Of a stretch of DNA of 43,505 nt, positions 23,419-32,915 are shown piece after piece. The stretch lies in the NCBI GenBank assembly GCA_013811945.1, contig JACCUI010000002.1:1-43505 (forward strand), given 5' to 3'. Under the pieces are notes generated by a model. It worked only from the letters and a program-made list of their open reading frames with translations, ran no database searches and was not told the DNA's origin. This DNA comes from Pyrinomonadaceae bacterium. GTDB taxonomy: Bacteria > Acidobacteriota > Blastocatellia > Pyrinomonadales > Pyrinomonadaceae. Positions within the stretch are counted from its first letter, which is position 1. Each line of letters starts with the position of its first letter. The translations under genes were made by a program, and so were the position numbers.

Positions 23419-24185
23419 CACCATTGAATCATACAACCTTGAACCAACATGTCACCGAAGCGTTGAGCAGTAGTGATTCAGTCGCAATCGCAGACTCTCT
23501 CAATCAAAATGGCTTCGCCGTCGTTCCGACGGTTGTGGACGCTTCGACCGTTTTGGATCTGACTAAGGCACTTGAACGACTACCGGAAACTGACGCGGTA
23601 AGACTAAAGGGTAGGACACCCTTTGGCATTAGGAACCTACTCGAAGTGGTTCCGGTTACTCGGCGCTTGGCAGAAAGTGACACACTTGTCTCACTCTTGC
23701 GGATAGTGCTTGGCGAGAATGCCAAACTTGTTAGTGGTCTATTTTTCGACAAACCTCCACAGGCCAATTGGAAGGTTGCCTGGCATCAAGATCTCACCAT
23801 TGCCGTCGAGAAAAGAATCAACCTGGAAGGCTTCGGTCCCTGGACAACGAAGGCTGGCGTGACGCATGTCCAGCCACCGATTGCTGTTTTCGAAGGAATG
23901 CTCGCTTTGCGAGTTCATCTGGACGACTGTGATACTCGGAACGGCGCACTCAGGGTCATGTCGGGTTCACATAAGCGCGGACGATTAAGCCAGGAAGCGA
24001 TTACCGACTGCATTAAAAGGGAGACGCCTGTGGTCTGCGAAGTGCCAAGGGGCGGTATCCTTTTGATGAAGCCTTTGTTGCTCCACTCCTCATGCGTGAG
24101 CGCAAAGCCATTTCACCGCCGAGTTATTCATTTCGAGTTCTCCTCGAGTGAGCTACCGGAGGAATTGTCGTGGTATGAAAACTGA
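23406..24185 (+). CDS. Phytanoyl-CoA dioxygenase (PhyH)-family Fe(II)/2-oxoglutarate enzyme
   Basis: This 259-residue protein belongs to the non-haem iron dioxygenases that hydroxylate lipids, sugars or small metabolites. The facial triad is visible: H127 and D129 in AWHQDLT, H227 in LLLHSS, and an arginine near 238 in HRRVIHFEF for 2-oxoglutarate. [15 protein letters not shown] is a frequent PhyH motif. The start is uncertain: TTG at 23406 lies within repeat sequence, with other in-frame TTG codons at 23424, 23439 and 23463 and no early ATG. The 3' end overlaps the adenylyltransferase gene by 11 bases. Its place inside the heptose pathway suggests, but does not show, hydroxylation of an LPS component, as known for Kdo and lipid A by other hydroxylases of this class. 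Confidence 0.85.
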   Translation: MNRLPPLNHTTLNQHVTEALSSSDSVAIADSLNQNGFAVVPTVVDASTVLDLTKALERLPETDAVRLKGRTPFGIRNLLEVVPVTRRLAESDTLVSLLRIVLGENAKLVSGLFFDKPPQANWKVAWHQDLTIAVEKRINLEGFGPWTTKAGVTHVQPPIAVFEGMLALRVHLDDCDTRNGALRVMSGSHKRGRLSQEAITDCIKRETPVVCEVPRGGILLMKPLLLHSSCVSAKPFHRRVIHFEFSSSELPEELSWYEN

Positions 24186-24681
24186 CCGTGACGTAAGTCA
24201 AACTGAAACGAGATCAGTCGACCGGATTCTCCATCAAGCAGACCTTATCGCTCGCGTCCAGACGGCCAGGCAAAATGGAGCAAAGATCGTGTTCGCTAAC
24301 GGCTGTTTCGACGTTCTTCACGTCGGTCACATTCGTTATCTCTACGGAGCCAAGGCTCAGGGAGACCTGCTGGTGGTTGGATTAAATTCAGACCGGCAGG
24401 TGGCCGTCTTGAAAGGTCCCGGGCGCCCCATCATGGCCGATACTGAGCGGGCTGAGATCGTGGCCTCAATTGCCGCCGTAGACCTCGTCACCGTTTTCGA
24501 CGAGCCCACGGTAGAAAATCTCTTGCTTGCTCTCCGGCCGGACATACATGCTAAGGGCACCGACTACACTGAGGAGACCGTGCCCGAGCGCGACGTGGTG
24601 CGCTCGTACGGTGGACGCGTTGTCATAGTGGGCGATCCGAAAAACCATTCCTCGTCCGAAATTCTGGACAATAGGCAATAA
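24175..24681 (+). CDS. hldE2: D-glycero-beta-D-manno-heptose 1-phosphate adenylyltransferase (HldE C-terminal type)
   Basis: This enzyme makes ADP-D-glycero-D-manno-heptose from heptose 1-phosphate and ATP. The 168-residue protein has the cytidylyltransferase-fold signature [18 protein letters not shown] (39-56, with HVGH for ATP), [17 protein letters not shown], and the closing motif NHSSSEIL (ISSS-like). A GTG start at 24148 is possible, but GGAGGA lies about ten bases before the ATG at 24175, so the shorter form is preferred. It overlaps the dioxygenase stop, indicating cotranscription. With gmhB and hldE1 it supplies three steps to ADP-heptose. Confidence 0.92.
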   Translation: MKTDRDVSQTETRSVDRILHQADLIARVQTARQNGAKIVFANGCFDVLHVGHIRYLYGAKAQGDLLVVGLNSDRQVAVLKGPGRPIMADTERAEIVASIAAVDLVTVFDEPTVENLLLALRPDIHAKGTDYTEETVPERDVVRSYGGRVVIVGDPKNHSSSEILDNRQ

Positions 24682-24803
24682 TTCCGGTCCATAGAAAGAG
24701 AGTTGCGACATACTGGTTACCGTTCCTCAAGCCGCTCTCGACCACAAGAGGCTTCCTGCCAGGTTGTTTTGCCTAATCACCAAATACGATTTACCATCAG
24801 AAG

Positions 24804-25889
24804 GTGCGTATTCTAATAGTGAAACTGGGCAGCATTGGTGACATCGTCCATACTCTACCTTCGTTAGCACTGCTAAGGCATGCCCTGCCACACGCTGAGA
24901 TCACGTGGGTGGTAGAACAACGTTCGGCAGAAATTTTAAGAGACAACCCCTTTTTGGATCGCCTCATCGAAGTCGACACGAAGGCGCTGAGGCGCGGACT
25001 GATGTCTGGGGAGACGCTGCGGGCACCGCGCCAGCAGTTACGTCGGTTACGCGTCTCGGCCTTCGATCTAGCACTCGACTTCCAGGGACTACTCAAATCG
25101 GCTTCTATCGCGCGCCTTTCTGGCGCGCGTCGTATTTTTGGCTTTTCGCGCGAAGGCCTCCGGGAACCAGCCAGTCGGATTTTGCTATCCAAAACGGTTT
25201 TTATTCCCAGAGGTACGCACGTGATTCGCAAAAATCTCGGTTTGGTGCATGGTGCCCTTGGTATTGCTGTACCTCAACACTCAGGCGGCCTCGAGTTCCC
25301 AATTCAGGTCGACTCAAATCATGAAAGCGAGGCAGATAAAGCACTTGACGGGACCGAGGGACGTTGTGCGATTCTGAATCCCGGTGGCGGCTGGCCGACA
25401 AAGCTCTGGAGTCCTGAGCGTTTCGGTGAACTTGCCGATCAGGTCTGGGGCCATCACGGTCTCCACTCGCTAATTACTTACGGTCCTGGCGAAATCGAAG
25501 TGGCAGAAAGAGTTTTGCGCTCCAGCCGTTCCGGGAAAGCGCGTGCCGTTAGTCTTTCGCTGAAGGGGTTTTATGCCCTTGCTAAACGCGCCCAAGTCTA
25601 TGTAGGAGGAGACACTGGGCCAACGCACATCGCAGTTGCCGCCGGTACCCCGGTTGTCGGTCTCTTTGGACCCACTGAGTGGTGGCGTAACGGAAGCCCC
25701 CGCAATGATGACGTTTGCGTGGATCGCACAGACATCGACTGCCGCGTCGATTGCCATCGGCGCGCATGCTCTAATTGGATTTGCATGGATATCGATGTCG
25801 GGCGACTTCGACAGGCAGTGACCGAACGTTTGGAACGCGTCCACAGAATACCACAACCAATGGGCCGCGAATTCTTGCCTGTTACGTAG
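24804..25889 (+). CDS. waaC: LPS heptosyltransferase I (GT9)
   Basis: WaaC adds the first heptose to the Kdo region of lipid A. The 361-residue protein begins VRILIVKLGSIGDIVHTLPS, the typical GT9 acceptor-domain start, with DLALDFQGLLKSASIARL near 91-108, as in WaaC. The donor domain carries LNPGGGWPTKLWSPERFG (about 192-209) and VGGDTGPTHIAVAAGTPVVG (about 268-287). The start is GTG at 24804, chosen because the conserved first strand begins immediately. It lies 122 bases after hldE2. The C-terminal 20 residues are not conserved. Identification as transferase I rests on the KLGSIGD motif and the FQGLLKS segment. Confidence 0.93.
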   Translation: MRILIVKLGSIGDIVHTLPSLALLRHALPHAEITWVVEQRSAEILRDNPFLDRLIEVDTKALRRGLMSGETLRAPRQQLRRLRVSAFDLALDFQGLLKSASIARLSGARRIFGFSREGLREPASRILLSKTVFIPRGTHVIRKNLGLVHGALGIAVPQHSGGLEFPIQVDSNHESEADKALDGTEGRCAILNPGGGWPTKLWSPERFGELADQVWGHHGLHSLITYGPGEIEVAERVLRSSRSGKARAVSLSLKGFYALAKRAQVYVGGDTGPTHIAVAAGTPVVGLFGPTEWWRNGSPRNDDVCVDRTDIDCRVDCHRRACSNWICMDIDVGRLRQAVTERLERVHRIPQPMGREFLPVT

Positions 25890-25954
25890 TAAACTCGAAT
25901 CGGTCGGCAATAAGGACAGGCAAGGATGTCTGTCCATGTGGGAGTTCGGCTGTA

Positions 25955-26509
25955 TTGCGTAGAGGTGGAACCTGGATTCAACGCTGGCGCGTGCCGCTCG
26001 GTTTTCTGTGTGCGGCACTTTTCATTTTCCTGGCCCAGCCGCGCCCGCTTTACCTGGAGGTTGGAGGGGCTATTTCGGTCCTGGGTCTGGCGACACGCGC
26101 CTGGGCGTCGGGCCACATCAGGAAAAATGACGCTCTGGCCACGTCCGGTCCCTACGCCTACTCACGCAATCCCCTGTATCTCGGTAGTTTTCTTCTGGGT
26201 TTAGGATTTACGATTGGTTCAGGCTGGTGGCCGCTGGGGATCGTTTTTGCGGCACTGTTTCTTGGCATCTATTTTCCGGTCATGCGCGTCGAATCCGCGA
26301 CCCTGGCTGAGATCTTTGGGACTGCCTATCATCGCTACGCTTCGGAGGTGCCACTCTTCTTTCCGCGGTTCACGCGATTTCGTAATGAGGCATTTCAATC
26401 TACAAAGTTTGATAGTGGTCTCTACATGCGTTACCGAGAATACCGCGCGACCCTCGGATTGTTGGTCGCCTGGGCAATACTGGCTTTTAAGGCTTATTAC
26501 TTAAAATGA
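25955..26509 (+). CDS. Isoprenylcysteine/phospholipid methyltransferase-like membrane protein
   Basis: This small polytopic protein of about 184 residues belongs to the ICMT/PEMT fold of SAM-dependent membrane methyltransferases. The diagnostic region is SGPYAYSRNPLYLGSFLLG, followed by hydrophobic segments and ESATLAEIFGTAYHRYASEV, the EEx-like SAM-site end of the family. The start is uncertain: the open frame extends back to 25775 within waaC, but those codons have no family similarity. TTG at 25955, just before a basic stretch and the first TM, gives the usual length. The natural substrate of most bacterial members is unknown. Its 3' end overlaps the DUF3108 gene by four bases (ATGA). Confidence 0.8.
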   Translation: MRRGGTWIQRWRVPLGFLCAALFIFLAQPRPLYLEVGGAISVLGLATRAWASGHIRKNDALATSGPYAYSRNPLYLGSFLLGLGFTIGSGWWPLGIVFAALFLGIYFPVMRVESATLAEIFGTAYHRYASEVPLFFPRFTRFRNEAFQSTKFDSGLYMRYREYRATLGLLVAWAILAFKAYYLK

Positions 26510-27393
26510 ATCGATTGCGAAATCTACTAGTTGCAATTCTTTGGCTCGCCACGGTTGGCGTTAACTTCGCCACTGCTCAGAAACCTGCTCGCGCAATCTG
26601 GGAGAGGCCTTTTGAACCCGCGGAAGAGCTGGTTTATGAAGCCGAGTTTTCCCGCGCCCTGCTAAGAAAAATGGATGTTGCGGATTTTCGATTTACCGCT
26701 AACCGCACTCCCGTGATCCAGCCGGCTAAAAACCCCAATTCGGCCCCGCTCGAGAAGACTGCGACATACACGTGGGTCTTCAAAGGCGACATCTCGAGCA
26801 AAGGATTCTTTGCGAAATTGTTCAACCTGCGTTTTCGGGAGCGAATGGAATCCATCGTAGATCCGATTTCATTTGGAATTCAGAATACCAAAAGGATCGA
26901 CGAACAGGGAAAGCGTATTCGTAGCAGCGAAGCCGTCTTTGACAATGTCGTCGGGAAGGTCGTGTGGACCGAAACAGACCCCACGAATCCGTCGCGACCT
27001 CCCCGCACCGTCACCTCGGAATTCTCCGGCCCGGTCCAGGACATTCTATCTGCCATCTACTATTTGAGAACCCAGTCGCTGCAGGTGGGGAAAACCCTGG
27101 AACTCGTGGTAAGCGACTCCGGTCAGGTTTATCACGTTCCCATCCGCGTGGTAGAGAAGAAACGGATCAAGACTGTGCTGGGAAGAGTTAACGCCATCCG
27201 GCTTGATGTCGAATTTTTCGGCCCACGAGGGATGATCGAAACTGAGGGCCAGTTTTCTATCTGGTTTAGTGAGGACGCCCGGCGCCTTCCGGTCAGCGCT
27301 CGCGTTAAGAATGAATACGGAACTTTCGATATCAAGCTAAAGAAAGTTTTGCGTAACTCTGGCCAACAAGCATCTCTTTCAAAACAACAATAG
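26506..27393 (+). CDS. Exported DUF3108 protein
   Basis: This 295-residue protein has a signal peptide (LRNLLVAILWLATVGVNFAT, probably cleaved after ATA/Q near 25). The mature part is strand-rich and fits DUF3108: GEELVYEA-like AEELVYEAEFSR at the start, the internal RERMESIVDPISFGIQNTKRI and FSGPVQDILSAIYYLRTQSL, and the end FSIWFSEDARRLPVSARVKN with FGTFDIKLK-like TFDIKLKKV. The family is predicted to adopt a periplasmic beta structure, and members are commonly found in proteobacteria and acidobacteria, with no proven function. It is translationally coupled to the methyltransferase and closes the heptose region. Confidence 0.88.
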   Translation: MNRLRNLLVAILWLATVGVNFATAQKPARAIWERPFEPAEELVYEAEFSRALLRKMDVADFRFTANRTPVIQPAKNPNSAPLEKTATYTWVFKGDISSKGFFAKLFNLRFRERMESIVDPISFGIQNTKRIDEQGKRIRSSEAVFDNVVGKVVWTETDPTNPSRPPRTVTSEFSGPVQDILSAIYYLRTQSLQVGKTLELVVSDSGQVYHVPIRVVEKKRIKTVLGRVNAIRLDVEFFGPRGMIETEGQFSIWFSEDARRLPVSARVKNEYGTFDIKLKKVLRNSGQQASLSKQQ

Positions 27394-27510
27394 GCTCGCC
27401 ATCGGCATCCATTCCGACTCCTTGTCTCGATTATTCACTGAGAACTTCTTGCTCATCGGTTACTGCGTGGGTACGTGCTAAACTCTTTTCGGCTGGAACC
27501 GGTGCTTAGC

Positions 27511-28194
27511 ATGCAGAACCTTATAGTCAAACAAGCAGCCGTGGATTACTACGGGTTTTTTGTTGCGCCGGCGTTTAATTTGATGGGCGAGATGCGTCAG
27601 ATTATCGGAGGACTCTCCAAGACTTTTGCCGCCCATAATGTTGGTCTTGGCAGCTTCAGGCTCGACGGAGATATCAGTGACCCTTCCACTGCCGCGGTGA
27701 CGGTTCGCCTTGGCCCGTTCGGCCTTTACAAGTTTAAGTTCGATCAAGTGCAAGCTAGTTTAGGCGGATTCACAGACGACGAGCTGGAGGGGTTCGTCAG
27801 TGTAATTGGAAAAGGCAATCAGTGGGTGCGTGATACCGTAGAGAGTTTCACCTTCAAAACGCATGTCTTCTCTTATGCGAGTCACAGCACGGTTGCAGAC
27901 GGCACGTCATCCAGCTTGCTACTCGGCTTGCCACGGCGGCCTATTTCTGTTCCGGGGCAGGACCTCGGGAGCGGCATACTTGAAACTTGGCACGATCCTG
28001 AGATGAATGCACGTGTCCGACTGATGTTAGATCACTCACTTCAGGAGCCTGACGGACTACATCTAAACTTCATGGTGGTCTTCGAACGTGATGTCATCGA
28101 CTACGTCGGATCCGCCCACCAATCGCGGAAGCTTATGGATTCCTATCTTGCGAATCTAGATCTTGCGTTCGCAGAAGACTCGTTGGAATCATGA
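27511..28194 (+). CDS. Unknown protein 1 of a three-gene module
   Basis: I cannot name this 227-residue cytosolic protein. It starts with a strand-like segment (LIVKQAAVDYYGFFVAPAFN), then a helix, then strands AVTVRLGPFGLYKFKFDQVQ, a short helix (DDELEGFVSVIGKG), and a second half with RVRLMLDHSLQEPDGLHLNF and a closing helix RKLMDSYLANLDLAF. The layout recalls TIGR04255-type proteins, but I would not assign it. There is no TM, signal peptide or catalytic motif. GTG at 27475 would add 12 residues; the ATG at 27511 is preferred because the shared fold seems to begin there. The stop overlaps the next start by four bases (ATGA). The preceding gap of about 115 bases probably holds the promoter. 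Confidence 0.75.
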   Translation: MQNLIVKQAAVDYYGFFVAPAFNLMGEMRQIIGGLSKTFAAHNVGLGSFRLDGDISDPSTAAVTVRLGPFGLYKFKFDQVQASLGGFTDDELEGFVSVIGKGNQWVRDTVESFTFKTHVFSYASHSTVADGTSSSLLLGLPRRPISVPGQDLGSGILETWHDPEMNARVRLMLDHSLQEPDGLHLNFMVVFERDVIDYVGSAHQSRKLMDSYLANLDLAFAEDSLES

Positions 28195-28742
28195 CTATCG
28201 CCTTACAGGACTTGTCACTTGAGAATGCTATTGCGGGGCTACGCCAAGAGCGTCTGGCTGTACCACAGCGGCTTCGAATCCAATTCTCACGTGGCCGCAG
28301 GTTTATTGGCATGCCTGCAAATTATCCTCAGGCCCCGATGGAGATCCAAACGATCGCAGATCTGCAGATGGGTTCTGTGGTTTACATTATCCGAACCCCT
28401 GTTAGCGAGCCGGAGTTCATTTCAGATATCCGTGCATTGCGGGAAGAGGAACTGACAACCGAAGCGCCGATTACCCCCTACGCGTATTCTAAAGCAGTTG
28501 ATGTCTTAGATTATGTGGCTACCGTTTTAAGTGGGGATCTGCCCCGCGCACTTATCGCCCCCGACGGGGATGGTGGGATACGAATTGAGTGGCTCCGAGG
28601 TAATCTGAATGTGCGCGTGCTGATTCCTCCTCGATCTGAACAGCCGGCGTTCATTTACCAGCGCACCGGACGCGACTCCGACCTTCATGCGTTCTCACGC
28701 GCAGCAGTCGTGCAAACCCTTCGTTCTGTGATCCTTGCGTAG
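28191..28742 (+). CDS. Unknown protein 2 of a three-gene module
   Basis: This 183-residue cytosolic protein is unrecognised. The N-terminus is helical (LSLENAIAGLRQERLAVPQR) and the following block (LRIQFSRGRRFIGMPANYPQ) is mixed. The centre is a helical stretch (YAYSKAVDVLDYVATVLSGD), and the end has short strands, GGIRIEWLRGNLNVRVLIPP and AFIYQRTGRDSDLH, with a last helix. The IRIEWLRGNLNVRVLIPP portion looks like a small beta sheet that binds a partner or ligand. It is fused to its neighbour by a four-base overlap, and the next gene begins 14 bases later, so the three probably function together. Confidence 0.75.
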   Translation: MTIALQDLSLENAIAGLRQERLAVPQRLRIQFSRGRRFIGMPANYPQAPMEIQTIADLQMGSVVYIIRTPVSEPEFISDIRALREEELTTEAPITPYAYSKAVDVLDYVATVLSGDLPRALIAPDGDGGIRIEWLRGNLNVRVLIPPRSEQPAFIYQRTGRDSDLHAFSRAAVVQTLRSVILA

Positions 28743-28756
28743 CGGCCTGACGTACG

Positions 28757-29166
28757 ATGCCCGATACCGATTCCGCGCAGTTTCCGCGTATCTACAGAGC
28801 CATTATGAAAAGGTCGTGGTATGACGCCGCCTCACAGCGGGTTATCAGCGCGGCATTCGTGCTTCGTACGCAAGAAACTGGGCTTTCCGTCTTAAAGGCC
28901 GTTGGGTGTCGCCCCAGGATTGCCTTGCTGGCCTAAACAGATGTTTCGGAGAATTTGTTGTAGAAACCGACCGCGTTATGGGCTTGGGTTTGCGTGTTGT
29001 CGACGATGAGCCGGAAGCTGCCGAGTTCGCAGACAACCACGCCGAAATCATTGGCATACCCGCCGGTCGAGCAACTCCTGAAGATGTAAAAATCGCCGAG
29101 GACTTCGCTTCCGAGCTAGCTGAGCTGTCAATCCTCCACTACGACCGACACGACTGCTATATCTAG
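28757..29166 (+). pseudogene. Unknown protein 3 of the module, split by a one-base frameshift
   Basis: From the ATG at 28757 the frame reads MPDTDSAQFPRIYRAIMKRS, then SQRVISAAFVLRTQETGLSV, and stops at 28936. In the -1 frame a second segment runs from about 28900 to 29166 (SPQDCLAGLNRCFGEFVVET, then VMGLGLRVVDD and ANHAEIIGIPAG-like AEIIGIPAGRATPEDVKIAE). I recall small proteins in which these two parts are continuous (a YRAI...W...AF start, then a C-containing helix and a LGL segment), so a missing base between about 28889 and 28912 is likely. TTAAAG near 28892-28897 is the only slippery-like string. A translated frameshift, a sequencing error or true decay cannot be separated here. If intact, it would encode about 135 residues. 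Confidence 0.65.
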
Positions 29167-29274
29167 AAAGCACCGTACCAAGGCGAATGTCATTGTCGGT
29201 TCCAGCTTGTCTCAACGTAGATCCAACCTTACGAATATGCAGCGCACACGATTTTTATTGAGCCGAGGGAAAGG

Positions 29275-30075
29275 GTGCACCGCCTGAGTGACCTACCTCT
29301 AATCATCGGACACCGAGGGGCTTCGTCGATTGCTCCGGAAAACACACTCGCTGCATTTACGTGTGCAATTCAAGATGGGGCTGAGGGGATCGAGTTTGAT
29401 GTCCGACTGTCGCAAGATGGCGTGCCCGTAGTTATCCATGATCCCACACTCGCACGAACCGGATTGATTGATGGTGTGGTGGCTGAACTCTCGGCGGAAG
29501 TGCTCGGGAGAACCGATGTCGGCAGCTGGTTCAGTCGGCGTCCTAACGCCGATGACGTGGATTTCTCCGGAGAGAAACTGCCGAGCTTGCAACAAGTGTT
29601 TGATCTTTTCGCGGACTCTGATGCCCTGTTATATCTCGAAATGAAGAGTCAGGCTGGCGATGGTGAGAGACTGGCTGCTGAAGTAGCGGGCGCCATTAGA
29701 AAACATGCAATTGCTCAGTACGTGGTTGTTTCGAGTTTTAACCTTTCACAAGTGCAAGCGGTCAAAGCCATCTACCCTGCAATTCGCACGGCAGCTCTCT
29801 TCGAGCCGAGGGTCTCGCGTCCCGCTACTCTGATTAGGGGGATCAAGCTGGTAAAGCTAGCGCAAGATTGTGGAGCGAACGAAATCTGCCTGCATCACGC
29901 ATTATCCAGTAGCCGGTTGACCGAACAGGCGAGAAAATCGCAACTCGAAGTGGTAGTGTGGACCGTCGATACTCCTGAGTGGATTGAACGTGGTAGATCG
30001 CGGGGGGTAAAGGCCTTAATCACCAACGATCCCGCTAGCATGATTCGCTACCGGAACACCCATGCCGCGATTTGA
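29275..30075 (+). CDS. ugpQ: Glycerophosphodiester phosphodiesterase
   Basis: This enzyme hydrolyses glycerophosphodiesters to glycerol 3-phosphate and an alcohol, for use as a phosphate or carbon source. The 266-residue protein has the GDPD core: H13 and R14 in IGHRGASSIAPENT, E40 and D42 in EFDVRLSQDG, H55 in VVIHDPTL, and E-x-K in LYLEMKSQ; VVWTVDTPEWIERG closes the barrel. There is no signal peptide, so it is cytosolic like UgpQ. The start is GTG at 29275 after GAGGGAAAG. A gene for an AraC regulator follows 33 bases later on the same strand, and an inositol-phosphate synthase after that. The short cytosolic form is widespread, so exact substrate is open. Confidence 0.92.
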   Translation: MHRLSDLPLIIGHRGASSIAPENTLAAFTCAIQDGAEGIEFDVRLSQDGVPVVIHDPTLARTGLIDGVVAELSAEVLGRTDVGSWFSRRPNADDVDFSGEKLPSLQQVFDLFADSDALLYLEMKSQAGDGERLAAEVAGAIRKHAIAQYVVVSSFNLSQVQAVKAIYPAIRTAALFEPRVSRPATLIRGIKLVKLAQDCGANEICLHHALSSSRLTEQARKSQLEVVVWTVDTPEWIERGRSRGVKALITNDPASMIRYRNTHAAI

Positions 30076-30108
30076 AGGTCTTAAAGACATTCGCGTACAG
30101 TTCTTTTG

Positions 30109-30954
30109 ATGAGTCCTTTCCCACCTCCCGTAAATCGTTTTCTAATAAGTCCGCAATACTCGCTCTACTACCGACGAGTGAAAAAGCTTGATGGGGCTCC
30201 CGAAGCGAGGTCCGACTACGCCGTCATCGTGGTGCTTGATGGTCGTCTGAAATTCAGGACTGACCAGAAATCCGGTTCGTTGTTAACGGATCAGGCGCTA
30301 CTAATTAACCCGTCCATCGGCGGGCATCTGGCAGGCCAGTCAGTTGAGCTACTTCAATTAATCCTCGCACCTGCCCTTGTGCTTGATCACGCCGTGCGTA
30401 TGCATCTGACTGGGCCGGGGACCACCGTGGCTTTTCGGTTGGATCTGGTTGAGCATGACGAACGGCTAACTCAACTGGCCCGCAGCCTGACGACCGAACT
30501 TAAAGACGAAAAGCCGGGGCGGGAAATTGTGCTCCGCGCGTTGGTTGAGCAAGTGGTGGTGCACCTCCTGAGACACTATTCGAATATACGCCGTTCCGAG
30601 GAGCTGGAGCTCTCTCGTGTTGGACTGATCGATCGGCGCGTCCGCCGCTCGGTTGAGCTGATGCATGCTCAACTCGAACAAGATCTCTCGCTCAAGGAGA
30701 TCGCCGCGGCTTCTTACTTGTCTCCTTTTCACTTCCTGCGGGTGTTTAAGAAGTTGACCGGCACGACACCCCACGCCTACCTGGCCAACATACGAGCAAG
30801 CCGAGCGCAGTTGTTACTTGCCGAGCCGAATCTGTCGGTAACCGAGATTAGCTCGCGTGTCGGGTATTCTAGTCCCAGCCACTTCACCAAAGCTTTTCGC
30901 CAAGCCACAGGTCTGACTCCGCGCGCCTTTCGCAAAGCCCTCCATTCCAGCTGA
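30109..30954 (+). CDS. AraC/XylS-family transcriptional regulator
   Basis: The 281-residue protein has an N-terminal effector-like domain (about 1-165), probably a cupin barrel, and a C-terminal double helix-turn-helix (about 175-281). In the latter, RRSVELMHAQLEQDLSLKEI, YLSPFHFLRVFKKLTGTTPH and VTEISSRVGYSSPSHFTKAF with GLTPRAFRKAL match the AraC signature closely. The ATG at 30109 is preferred over the TTG that precedes it. The effector and target are unknown; the inositol synthase gene 120 bases downstream and the GDPD gene upstream are the likely candidates by position. It may also act autogenously. Confidence 0.92.
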   Translation: MSPFPPPVNRFLISPQYSLYYRRVKKLDGAPEARSDYAVIVVLDGRLKFRTDQKSGSLLTDQALLINPSIGGHLAGQSVELLQLILAPALVLDHAVRMHLTGPGTTVAFRLDLVEHDERLTQLARSLTTELKDEKPGREIVLRALVEQVVVHLLRHYSNIRRSEELELSRVGLIDRRVRRSVELMHAQLEQDLSLKEIAAASYLSPFHFLRVFKKLTGTTPHAYLANIRASRAQLLLAEPNLSVTEISSRVGYSSPSHFTKAFRQATGLTPRAFRKALHSS

Positions 30955-31074
30955 AGACCGCCAGCAGCGCGATGTTCCGCAATTCAACGCCAGTAATGAG
31001 CAAGATTCCTCCTAATGCGATCCACCTCGCCTAGTATCATTACGGCACCGACTTTTAGAAGGATGAGGTGACGG

Positions 31075-32394
<1,320 letters not shown>

Positions 32395-32909
32395 AACTTG
32401 CTTGTTTCGAGGTGGGTTAGTGCGGCTCAGCGGTCAGGTGCGCGTGCATGGCAAAATGCCGATTTTCGCTTAAAAACCTTTTCCGTCTGGGGGCGCGCTA
32501 AAACGTGCATTCAACTCCCGGTAAACTCGCCCTTCGCCACACTCAGCACACACATATTGTCATCTGTTGTCTGACAGGAAATGTCACGCCACCGCAACGC
32601 CGGTGGAAGGTGGAAAGAGAATGTTGCCCGAAATTCCCCAATATTTAGTGATGACATTTCGCTTAGTGTCGTATATATAGCAGGGTGTTGAATATATAGC
32701 AGGGTGTTGAACGGAATATATAGCAGGGTGTTGAACGGAAGTGGACTTACTCGCGATTCTTACGGGGCGAACGAAGACTTGAGACAACGCATCCATCTTA
32801 CCAGCGGATCGTTCCTTGCTATGACTGATGAGCAGGAGGCCGACAGGGCCGAAAGAAAAAGGTTCAGGAAACTCTCGCAGCAGGTGGGAATACGAAGATA
32901 ATTGCTGAA
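32395..32909. other. Gap between ino1 and the Clp-like gene
   Basis: No gene is convincing here. The first 190 bases show nothing. A short hairpin CCACCG/CGGTGG lies at 32589-32606. The triple repeat described separately lies at 32673-32739. A reading frame from about 32704 to 32901 begins inside the repeat and ends with a charged tail (DEQEADRAERKRFRKLSQQV); it is probably not a gene, though a short leader peptide before the ATPase cannot be excluded. Confidence 0.5.
32673..32739. repeat. Three tandem copies of ATATATAGCAGGGTGTTGA(ACGGA)
   Basis: The 19-base core ATATATAGCAGGGTGTTGA occurs exactly three times, at 32673-32691, 32692-32710 and 32716-32734. Copies two and three are followed by ACGGA, giving a 24-base unit; copy one lacks it. 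GCAGGGTGTTGAA resembles the terminal sequence of several IS families in my recollection, so these could be stacked element ends or a local duplication. Confidence 0.85.
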
Positions 32910-32915
32910 GTGGAC

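Noticed and set aside
25470..26116. Two long minus-strand open frames (about 170-180 codons) opposite waaC and the methyltransferase gene
   Set aside because: They oppose well-supported genes with clear motifs, are rich in His/Arg/Cys in a pattern typical of antisense frames, and show no domain.
28889..28912. Programmed -1 ribosomal frameshift at TTAAAG
   Set aside because: The heptamer is CTTAAAG and does not fit the usual XXXYYYZ pattern, and I see no strong downstream stem; a simple indel is more likely.
32704..32901. Open frame of 65 codons before the Clp-like ATPase
   Set aside because: It begins inside the triple repeat and has no recognisable domain; only the last 26 residues look protein-like, so it is at most a leader peptide.
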